Source: Leptobrachium leishanense
Taxonomy: Eukaryota; Chordata; Amphibia; Anura; Megophryidae
Direction: 5' to 3'
Length of the DNA stretch: 64,000 nt
NCBI GenBank assembly: GCA_009667805.1
Contig: CM019063.1
Coordinates: 356,466,307-356,530,306, forward strand
The position numbers and the translations under genes are program-made. Below, one piece after another: positions 55,351 to 64,000 of this stretch. The notes beneath the pieces are model-generated. The model was given only the letters and a program-made list of their open reading frames with translations, had not been told where the DNA came from and did no database searches. Numbering within the stretch: position 1 is the first letter of the stretch; every line of letters starts with the position of its first letter.

Positions 55351-57603
55351 CCCCAAGAATCAGAGATAACTTCAGTTTATAATCTTTCTCAGCGTTCCCT
55401 CACTGCCCCGGAACTGAGCATCCTCTCCAAAGGGCTGACTTTTGTACCTTCTGCACCTGTTGATGTTTTCGAGTGGGAAGTGGACCAATACAAGTTTGGT
55501 CGTTCCTTGAGGTTGGCGGAGTTTTTTGGCCCATCTTCCTGTCTGAATGTGCCAGGACAGACTGCACTTGGCCTCAAGAGTTGCTTTGACCCAATTTCTA
55601 ACAATGCTTCTATCAAAACATTCCTCCAGACTGTTAATAAAGAAACGAGTACCATCTTGCGGAAAAAATTCAAGTCTGTGAGAAATTTAACTGGGTTAGA
55701 GAGGAACGCTATCAAGAGTCTGCGCTCTGATCACTCTATTACTATACGCCCCGCCGACAAGGGGGGCCGTGTTGTAGTCTTAGACTACAGTTATTATAGA
55801 GAGGAAATCCTTGGTCAACTTATGGATACTGATACATATGAATTATGTCATGCTGATCCTACTGTATTGTTTAAAAAAATCATCTTTGAAGTTGTGGCCA
55901 ATGCTCTTGATAGGAAACATATTGATGTACAAATGAAGGAGTTTCTTATTGTTGAATATCCGAGAGTACCTATTCTGTACACTTTACCAAAGGTGCATAA
56001 GGATGGTCAGCGTCCACCTGGGAGGCCAATAGTCTCTGCTATTGGTGGCCTATTGGAGCCTCTAGGGCAGCTCATTGATAAGGCACTCAAAGTGCCTGTC
56101 ATGCAGTTGCCATATTGTCTCCGGGATTCATCTGATCTTATTGAGAAAATTGAGTCTATTTCTCTCTCTGAACACACTTTGTTTATCACCATTGATGTCC
56201 GCAGCCTCTACACCATCATCCCCCATGATGATGGTGTGGAGGCTGCTAGATGGGTTTTGGAGAACACCACTGCTGTGGTTGAATGGGATGTGGATTTCGT
56301 CATTGAGTTGCTTCGGTTATCTCTCCGTCTCAACTATTTTCGCTTTGAGAATAAGTTTTATCGTCAGCGGAGGGGGATGTCGATGGGTGCCCCAATGGCG
56401 CCCATGTACGCCAATGCCTTTATGTTTCTAAATGAGACCAAACATATTGTACCGCTTTTTTCCGACGGGTTGAAAGCCTACCATAGGTTTATCGACGATA
56501 TCCTTATTATCTGGGACGGGGATAGAGTACAATTGGAACATAAAATGGCATTTCTGAATGATTTATCTTCCACTGTACGTTTTACATATCAATGTGATTC
56601 TCAGCGGGTTGAGTTCCTGGATCTCAACATCTTCAGAACAGGTGATAGAATAGCTTTCTCGTTGTTTCGCAAACCAACAGACCGCAATACAATTTTGCAC
56701 AATCAGAGTTTTCACCCGTCTAAACTAAAGGAGTCTTTACCTATATCCCAATTCTTAAGAGTGCTTCGGAGCAATTCCAACGCAGTGACACGCGAGACTC
56801 AGATAGATCACATGAGACTCCGGTTTCTTGAGCGGGGCTACCCGGGTTCTACTCTTGATACAGCTTTGGTCAAGGCACGGGTTAAATATGAGACGAGTGA
56901 ACCAGCACGTAAGGAAATTCTATCCCCCAGATTCTTGTTCCCACAGAAGTATAATGCACAGTCGAGGCGTATTAACTGTTGCATACGTCGTAATTGGCGT
57001 ATGCTACAGGGTGATGCTGATTTGGATGGCAAGTTTCTACAACCTCCTATCATGTGTTATAAACGGAACAAAAATCTGAGGGATCTGTTGGTTCACACAG
57101 ATCAATATACACGAAATTTGGGCACACTAGGGGTTAACCCAGGGTGCTATCGCTGTCTGGGCTGCACCACGTGCAATTTTGTTAATCCTTGCAGGTCTTT
57201 TCAGCATCCACATACAGGACGTATTTTTAAGATCAGGCATCATTTAACGTGTACAACTACATTTATCGTCTACTTACTAACGTGCCCATGTGGGTTGGCC
57301 TATGTGGGGAAAACCATTACGGACCTTCGGACCCGTATGGCTAACCATCGTTCCTCCATTAGGGCAGCATTGAGTGGTAAGGAAAGTCCACAGCCAGTAG
57401 CGAGACACTTCAGAGAGTATGACCATGCACTATCCACCATGAGAGTGAGACTTATTGATCACGTTCCAGCGTTCCCACGTGGGGGGGATAGGGCAGGTGA
57501 GCTTCTGCGTAGAGAGGCATTTTGGATTTTTACGCTCGAGACTCTGTCCCCCAAAGGACTAAATGAGTTTAATTCTTTTGGTTCTTTCCTTTCAGCCAGG
57601 TAG
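55340..57603 (+). CDS. Penelope-like reverse transcriptase / GIY-YIG endonuclease (start lost)
   Basis: An open frame without internal stops. It can be read from 55,207, but codons before ~55,340 are antisense LINE sequence. The first in-frame ATG is at 55822, inside the RT leader region, so the native start has been lost. RT: ITIRPADKGGRVVVLD, LPKVHKDGQRPPGRPI, FITIDVRSLYTIIPH (motif A), GMSMGAPMAPMYANAF (B), YHRFIDDILIIW (C, 56488-56499). A Cys cluster (GCYRCLGCTTC, ~57,146-57,178) precedes GIY-YIG (IVYLLTCPCGLAYVGKT, from ~57,264). About 750 codons are left of a family usually around 800. It is the least decayed retroelement gene in the window. Related to, but distinct from, the fragment at 321-953. 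Confidence 0.88.
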
Positions 57604-58340
57604 AGATCATCCATTGGCTCATTTTCGTCGTATTTTGTTGTAGTTATTTCCGTAACAGCGGTCTTTTGGGGGTCCTAGTGACCTCATTTTTTTACAATAT
57701 TGTTGAAGTGTTATTTCACTGTGTATATACAGTAGCATTTAATTTAAGCAGATTGTTTCTATTTAGGTTAAGTTGAGGTTTTGCTGCGGGTTATAAATGT
57801 ATGTAGTTTTGGATTTGTCTATATTACATATTATGTTTAGGTTTATAGTTAGTCTTTACAAAAAAAAATTTCTTGTCTTTTACGTGTTTTGTTTCTTATA
57901 TGTATTTATTTCTTAGCCGCATGATAATATTTTTTTGTTTTTTGCTTGATGTATCCATTTTTATTTTTATTCATTTGTATTCTCTTTCTTAGGTTTTTGT
58001 TTCTGTGATAGTTTGAGTTTGGTTTTTTTGTTTATTAATTTATCCATATCGCGCTGGCCTTTCGCTGAGCTGCGTCCGCATCCGGAGCCGGCGTCCTGTT
58101 GCCATGGTTGCGGTTATTCGACCGCCGGGCACTGGACTTCCGGTTTTCGGCGGCGTACGCAGGGCGGCGTGTTCATCAGTGTTCACAGGTGTGTATGTTT
58201 TTACTTCATTATAAAATGCATGTCTCTATTGGTGTTTCTGTATTCCTGAAGAAAGTCCATGTTGGACTGAAACGTTGAAGAATTTATTCATCATTAAATC
58301 GTTTTGTTTAGACTCCGTGATGCGGTCTCTCTCTTTTGAA
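57604..58340 (+). other. Penelope 3' region
   Basis: T-rich non-coding tail. A GC-rich block (58,050-58,175, with GCTGCGTCCGCATCCGGAGC) precedes the hammerhead-like motif and TCATCATTAAATCG. Confidence 0.6.
58246..58276 (+). ncRNA. Hammerhead-ribozyme-like motif in Penelope tail
   Basis: CTGAAGA (58246-58252), one extra A, stem II AGTCC/GGACT (58254-58258 with 58264-58268), then GAAA (58269-58272) and CGTT. Flanking TTC (58243-58245) and GAA (58277-58279) could start stem I. The ACGT after GAA is self-complementary, as in minimal hammerheads thought to act as dimers. Small hammerheads are established in Penelope-like elements; activity here is inference. Confidence 0.5.
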
Positions 58341-58344
58341 TTTC

Positions 58345-58616
58345 TGTATATAGATATATATATAGAGATAGATATATATATATAGAGATAGATATATATA
58401 TATATAGATAGATATATATAGATATATATAGATATATATATATATAGATATATATATATAGATTTATAGAGATAGATAGATATATATAGATAAATAGAGG
58501 TAGATATATAGATATATAGAGATAGATAGATATATATAGATATATAGAGATAGATATATATATAGATATATAGAGATAGAGATATATATAGATATATAGA
58601 GATAGATATATATATA
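58345..58616 (+). repeat. TATAGA microsatellite, left part
   Basis: Simple repeat of ATATAGATATAT/GAGATAGATA. Continues at 60,234-60,845 beyond the Tc1 element. Open frames made of Tyr/Ile/Ser codons are artefacts. Confidence 0.95.
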
Positions 58617-60233
58617 CAGTTGTGTTCAAAATTATTCAACCCCCAATGCTGTAAAGGGTTTTAGGGAATTTAGTGTACCTTTGTAATTGTATTCAGAATG
58701 AAATCCTACAAGGACTTTTTAAAGAACCATATGCAACTAAAATGACATCAATTGGTTTTGTAATACAGTAGTAAATGTTTCTTTTGTGAATTCTTCATTG
58801 ACACAATTATTCAACCCCTTAAAGACTACCACTCTGAAGAACAGAGGTTCATTCAAGTGTTTTCAATCAGGTATTGAAAACACCTGTGGATGTCACGGAG
58901 CAGCAATAAAGCATAATAAGCACCAATTAGGCAGCTTTAAAATGACTGTGATACTCAGCTCCTTCTAGACATTTACTGGTGTAGTTACAAACATGGTGAA
59001 GTCAAGAGAATGGTCCAGGAAGACAAGAGAAGAGGTGATTACTCTTCACAGGAAGGGCAATAGCTATAAGAAGATTGCAAAGATGTTAAACATACCAAGA
59101 GAGACCATAGGAAGCATCATTCGCAAATTCAAGGCAAAGGGCACTGTTGAAACGCTACCTGGTCGTGGCAGAAAGAAGATGCTGACTTCGGCTGCTGTGC
59201 GCTACCTGAAGCGTAGAGTGGAGAAAAGTCCCTGTGTGACTGCTGAGGAACTGAGAAAAGATTTGTCACATGTGGGTACTGAAGTTTCAGCTCAGACAAT
59301 ACAGCGCACACTGCGTAATGAAGGCTTACATGCCAGAACTCCCAGGCGCACCCCCTTGCTGTCTCCAAAGAATAAGAAGAGTCGACTGCAGTATGCCAAA
59401 AGTCATGTGGACAAACCACAGAAGTTTTGGGATAGTGTTCTGTGGACTGATGAAACAAAATTAGAACTGTTTGGGCCCATGGATCAATGCTATGTTTGGA
59501 GGAGGAAGAACAAGGCCTATGAAGAAAAGAACACCTTGATTACTGTGAAGCATGGCGGGGGGTCAATCATGCTTTGGGTCTGTTTTGCTTCTGCAGGTAC
59601 AGGGAAGCTTCAGCGTGTGCAAGGTACCATGAATTCTCTTCAGTACCAGGAGATATTGGATGACAATGTGATGCAGTCCGTCACAAACCTGAGGCTTGGG
59701 AGACATTGGACCTTTCAACAGGACAATGATCCCAAGCATACCTCCAAGTCCACTAGAGCATGGTTGCAGATTAAAGGCTGGAACATTTTGGAGTGGCCAT
59801 CGCAGTCACCTGACTTAAATCCGATTGAGAACCTCTGGTGGGACTTAAAGAAAGCAGTTGCAGTGCGCAAGCCTAAGAATGTGACTGAACTGGAGGCTTT
59901 TGCCCATGACGAATGGGCGAAGATACCCGTAGATCGCTGCAAGACACTTGTGTCAAGCTATGCTTCACGTTTAAAAGCTTTTATAACTGTAAAAGGATGT
60001 TGTACTAAGTACTAAGATTGAATGTCACTTGGGGGTTGAATAAAACTGATAATGATGTGAGCACAGAAAAGACATTTGTGGTTATTTCATTATAAATGTT
60101 ATGATATATTTGTCTGACCTACACGTGCCTCTTGGATTTAATTGTTAGCAAGATGACTGAATGATCAAAATCAATGTCAAACTGGCCAAAACACTCAATT
60201 TCAGTGGGGGTTGAATAATTTTGAACACAACTG
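58617..60233 (+). mobile_element. Tc1-type transposon with uninterrupted transposase
   Basis: 1,617 bp with terminal repeats CAGTTGTGTTCAAAATTATT and its reverse complement (29 bp identical), flanked by TA (58615-58616, 60234-60235). Inner repeats (ATTATTCAACCCCTTAAAG at ~58,805; GGGGGTTGAATAAAACTG at ~60,033) give an IR/DR arrangement. It sits in the TATAGA microsatellite, a TA-rich target. Confidence 0.95.
58993..60015 (+). CDS. Tc1 family DD34E transposase, intact frame
   Basis: 340 codons, the usual Tc1 transposase length, with ATG at 58993 preceded by ACAAAC. N-terminal helix-turn-helix 1 (~residues 10-48), GRGRKK (57-62), helix-turn-helix 2 (~65-115). Catalytic D153 (WTDETK), D244 (FQQDND) and E279 (PNPIENLW-type block, NPIEN) give exactly 34 residues between the last two. 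The enzyme would excise and insert the element at TA. One oddity: the conserved glycine-box phrase usually written LWGCF reads LWVCF (V196). No stops or frameshifts, in contrast to the Tc1 copy at 24.6 kb. Confidence 0.95.
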   Translation: MVKSREWSRKTREEVITLHRKGNSYKKIAKMLNIPRETIGSIIRKFKAKGTVETLPGRGRKKMLTSAAVRYLKRRVEKSPCVTAEELRKDLSHVGTEVSAQTIQRTLRNEGLHARTPRRTPLLSPKNKKSRLQYAKSHVDKPQKFWDSVLWTDETKLELFGPMDQCYVWRRKNKAYEEKNTLITVKHGGGSIMLWVCFASAGTGKLQRVQGTMNSLQYQEILDDNVMQSVTNLRLGRHWTFQQDNDPKHTSKSTRAWLQIKGWNILEWPSQSPDLNPIENLWWDLKKAVAVRKPKNVTELEAFAHDEWAKIPVDRCKTLVSSYASRLKAFITVKGCCTKY

Positions 60234-60845
60234 TAGATATATAGAGATAGAGATAGATATAGATATATAGATATATATATATAGATATATAGAGATAGAT
60301 ATATAGATATATATATAGATATATAGATATATATATAGATATATATAGATATATATATATAGATATATAAAGATATATATAGAGATAGATATATATATAT
60401 AGATATATAGATTTAGATATATATATAGATAGATATATATAGATATATATATATATATATTATAGATATATAGAGATAGATATATATATAGATATATATA
60501 ATAGATATATATATAGAGATAGATATATATATAGATATATAGAGATATATATATATATATAGATATATATAGATATATATATATAGAGATAGATATATAT
60601 ATATAGATATATATATATAGATATATAGATATATATATAGATATATATAGATATATATAGATATATAGATTTTTAGAGATAGATATATATATAGATATAT
60701 AGAGATATATAGAGATAGATATATATATAGAGATAGATATAGATATAGATTTATAGATAGATATAGATATAAATATAGATATATAGAGACAGATATATAT
60801 AGAGATAGATATATATATAGATATATAGAGATAGATATAGATATG
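60234..60845 (+). repeat. TATAGA microsatellite, right part / start of duplicated block
   Basis: About 0.6 kb of ATATAGATATAT-type repeat. Its last ~200 bp (containing AGATTTATAGATAGATATAG) is repeated at ~63,590-63,778. Confidence 0.95.
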
Positions 60846-61109
60846 GAACAGAAGAACAATCACTAATCCCAAACCTGGGAGAGTGAAATGGAAATAAGGG
60901 CACCCCAACCAAGAGATTTGATTGAACCCTCTATATATCTTAAAAAAATGGAAAAGGGGGTACAGATGGACTGGTGGTCATAGCTTTCTTTATTCAACGT
61001 TTATTTGTCTTCATACATATATTGGTTACAAATCAAATTCCAATTGCCTAACCTCCAATTGTTTGGTCATGTTGAATTAATTACTGACTGCATGTCCGAT
61101 TTTCTAAAA

Positions 61110-62400
61110 AAATCTTCTCCACTTGGCGTGTGGTCGACGTTTAAGATAGCGTCAATTTTTGCATACTGGGCGATTTTTGATCCTATTATTTTGATCTATA
61201 CGTATGTTTGCAAATTTATTCCTCTATGTATATATGCTAATACTATTCTCTCTAAACTAAAAACATTCACTTGATATGTGATTGCTAACCAAGATGCATT
61301 AAACAAATAACTTCCTCTTGGTGTGTGGTCAACGATCGATTTTTAGGAGAGTCCTGTTTTTTGCATTTAATACTGGGCATTCGTCAAATCATTTCCTAAC
61401 TATATGTATGTTCGTAGTCTAAACTAATCAAGGCTGCACAAACAACCAGAGTGCCCATTGCTATTATAGTTTGATATGTGACTACTGTGTGGTCAACGAT
61501 CGATTTATAGGAGAATCCTGTTCTTTGCATTTAACACTGGGCATTCGCCAAATCATCCTCTAACTATATGTATGTTCGTAGTCTAAACTAACTAAGGCTG
61601 CACATACAACTGAGTGTTTATTGCTATTATAGTTTGATATGTGATTACTGACCAAGACGCACTAAACAAACAATTTCCACTTGGCGTGTGGCTGACGATC
61701 GATTTATAGGAGAATCCTGTTCTATGTATTTAATACTGGGCACTTGCCAAATCACATTCTAATTATATGTATGTCCGTAATCTAAATTAACTAAGGCTAT
61801 ACATACAACTGGGTGTTCATTAACACTATAGTACGATTCCATGTTAAATGCTATTTGTTATCAACCTAATATCTCTTCTACTTAGGCATGGTTTTTTCTA
61901 CATACACACACATGTTTTTTTTCCATGTGTAAATCAACTTTTTTCTGGTGTGTGGTTGGTTCTCAAATCTCTATATGAGAATCCAACTCGAGTTACCAAC
62001 AAGAGTAAATATTAGAATTCTAGAATTTCTGTACTGTACTATCAAGGTCAAATGCTGACCAAGATGCATTAAACAATCAATTTTCCACTTGGCGTGTGGT
62101 CGACGATTATTGTATATGAGAATCTAGTTCCATGCATCTAATACTGAACATTTGTTTCAATCAACATATGTATGTTTGCAATTTAAATTAAATTGAAGCT
62201 ACACACAAACCTAAGCGTTTATTACTACTATAGTATGATTCTTTGCCAATGGCATTTTTTGTAGTCTAACAACCTTTTTTCCATCTGGTGTATGACTTTT
62301 CGATAAACACACACACGGCTCTGCCTGAGTGCCAAATAATTACCACCTGGTGTGTGGATATTCCTCAAATCTCCATATGAGGATTTCAACCCTATTTACT
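61110..62400 (+). repeat. Diverged ~170-190-bp tandem repeats
   Basis: Seven or so copies marked by CACTTGGCGTGTGGTCGACG and GGAGAATCCTGTTCTTTGCA with CATACAACT...TTTATTGCTATTATAG. Copies at ~61,119, 61,315, 61,485, 61,680, 62,087 are clear; those at ~61,935, 62,285 and 62,350 are weak. No ORF. Confidence 0.7.
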
Positions 62401-63178
62401 ATACATGTGGTGTTTATTCTAATTTAATTTACTAATTATGTATATCTGTATTTTGAACCATATCAAGGTTATATACATTAAACCAATCCAATGTTACTAT
62501 CATAGAGGTCTATTTTGTAATTGAACAAATATTCGAGTCGTTTAGAATGCTATATTTCTATTCCAATTTTTGAACTTACTATTTTCGCCCGTTACATTTT
62601 ACGACTGTCTTGATTATTATCTACATTATTTACATTTATCAACCTTTGTAGACTTCTTAAATAGCTGTTAATAATAAAACGTTTGTTCCACTTGTCACAC
62701 TCACTAATTGATATCATTAGAGCTATCTTTATCTCCACCACCACTTATTCTCCGTTGATATCAATAAAGGCATGAATGATCGCCTTTACTACCGGATGTA
62801 CATTTGTTGCCTCTATCTGCTGATTTGCCTACCACCCATATGTTACCATTTATATATACTGTTGTTATGAACGTATTTACCCATAGATCATGCTAACAAT
62901 TTTGGGTTAGGTAGCAACATAGGTTACATGTTATCCACATTTAATTGTCAATTTTGACTCATTTGACATAATACAGATCACTTCATCCCTGTTAATTTTA
63001 TTAGTTCGTAGTGTCATTTCTACTATTTGTATTGTACATACTTTATGTGACAACCTGCTTTTGTCATACAATTGTTTATATATCATATATTTGGCAATGT
63101 CCATTAATTAAAGAAAAAAATTTCAACCCCAACTTTTTAAGGGGTTCTATGATGGTGGTTGTCCACTTATCATTTGTA
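62401..63178. other. AT-rich non-coding part of the duplicated block
   Basis: No gene or family recognised between the diverged repeats and the second TATAGA tract. Confidence 0.45.
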
Positions 63179-63778
63179 GCCCCTTTTCCATTTTTTTATA
63201 GATATAGATATATAGATATATATATAGATATATATAGATAGATATATATATATATTAGATATATTTAGATATATATAGATATATAGAGATAGATATATAG
63301 ATATATAGATATATATATATATATATATATATAATAGATATATAGATTTAGATATATATATAGATAGATATATATAGAGATATATATATATATATATATA
63401 TAGATATATAGAGATAGATATATATATAGATATATATATAGATATATATAGAGATAGATATATATATAGATATATAGAGATATATATATATATATAGATA
63501 TATATAGATATATATATATAGAGATAGATATATATATATAGATATATATATTAGATATATAGATATATATATAGATATATATAGATATATATAGATATAT
63601 AGATTTTTAGAGATAGATATATATATAGATATATAGAGATATATAGAGATAGATATATATATAGAGATAGATATAGATATAGATTTATAGATAGATATAG
63701 ATATAAATATAGATATATAGAGACAGATATATATAGAGATAGATATATATATAGATATATAGAGATAGATATAGATAT
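63179..63778 (+). repeat. TATAGA microsatellite, second copy
   Basis: Second copy of the tract at 60,234-60,845. The right half is near identical, the left half differs in repeat number. Confidence 0.95.
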
Positions 63779-64000
63779 GGAACAGAAGAACAATCACTAA
63801 TCCCAAACCTGGGAGAGTGAAATGGAAATAAGGGCACCCCAACCAAGAGATTTGATTGAACCCTCTATATATCTTAAAAAAATGGAAAAGGGGGTACAGA
63901 TGGACTGGTGGTCATAGCTTTCTTTATTCAACGTTTATTTGTCTTCATACATATATTGGTTACAAATCAAATTCCAATTGCCTAACCTCCAATTGTTTGG

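Larger units (their letters stand above)
55330..58340 (+). mobile_element. Penelope-like element, plus strand
   Basis: A long RT-endonuclease frame to 57,603, then a 0.7-kb 3' region ending with a hammerhead-like motif (58,246-58,276) just before a TATAGA microsatellite. The 5' end is truncated at the junction with the L2-like LINE. No second copy of its tail is found at the 5' side. Confidence 0.8.
60846..64000 (+). repeat. 2,934-bp direct duplication including microsatellite
   Basis: Sequence from ~60,640 through at least 61,066 (AACAGAAGAACAATCACTAA, CTGGGAGAGTGAAATGGAAA) recurs at ~63,574-64,000, offset by 2,934 bp, apparently identical over the last ~220 bp. The window ends inside the second copy. 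It may be a tandem macrosatellite, the repeats of a long element, or an assembly duplication. Confidence 0.85.

Noticed and set aside
60236..60860. Long Tyr/Ile/Ser open frames on the minus strand (also 58.2-58.6 and 63.3-63.8 kb)
   Set aside because: Direct translation of a TATAGA microsatellite; no coding signal.

Overview
The window is vertebrate-type nuclear DNA made almost entirely of transposable elements layered on one another. I see no intact host gene. The mix is Penelope-like elements with a GIY-YIG endonuclease, Tx1/L1-like, CR1/L2-like and Ty3/gypsy elements, class-I-like endogenous retroviruses, Tc1/mariner, several hAT families and small palindromic MITEs, plus long satellites. 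That mix fits an amphibian, probably a frog, but the species is inference. The only host-like coding traces are a decayed C2H2 zinc-finger array (about 5.3-6.0 kb, minus strand) and a short zinc-finger fragment (about 49.9 kb).

Layout. 1-4.2 kb, minus strand: a Penelope 3' fragment abuts a small LTR element that carries a gag-type zinc knuckle and no pol; this cuts a Tx1/L1-like ORF2. 4.2-11.9 kb: tandem repeats, a foldback, zinc-finger remnants, two L1-like ORF1 fragments on opposite strands, a 0.2-kb-arm palindrome with a hAT-like MITE in one arm, and a 0.9-kb minisatellite. 11.9-22.9 kb: a complete but broken provirus (LTR, PBS, gag, pro-pol, env, PPT, LTR; 4-bp target duplication), with a 1.2-kb solo LTR inside the integrase region. 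22.9-27.3 kb: a minisatellite interrupted by a Tc1 element that itself contains a CR1/L2-like fragment and a hAT-type element.

27.3-48.0 kb: four related hAT copies (here D, A, B, C). Their transposases are broken, ~70-bp tandem repeats lie near the 5' end and ~146-bp tandem repeats follow the transposase stop codon. Between them lie a retroviral env-LTR remnant, an array of Penelope-tail-like units with hammerhead-like motifs, an L1-like 3' end with poly(A), and a Ty3/gypsy gag-pol split by copy B. 48.0-50.6 kb: the 5' part of a second provirus of the same family as the first, with a zinc-finger fragment between its gag and pol remnants. 51.9-55.35 kb: a nearly full-length L2-like LINE (minus), head-to-head with a long Penelope ORF (plus, to 57.6 kb). 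58.3-64 kb: a TATAGA microsatellite interrupted by a Tc1 element with an uninterrupted 340-codon transposase, then a 2,934-bp direct duplication that runs off the window.

Nothing here works as an operon or pathway; the interest lies in the nesting order, exact target-site duplications, satellite growth inside hAT elements, ribozyme-like and 2A-like motifs, and the one uninterrupted transposase. All coordinates and identities were read by eye.
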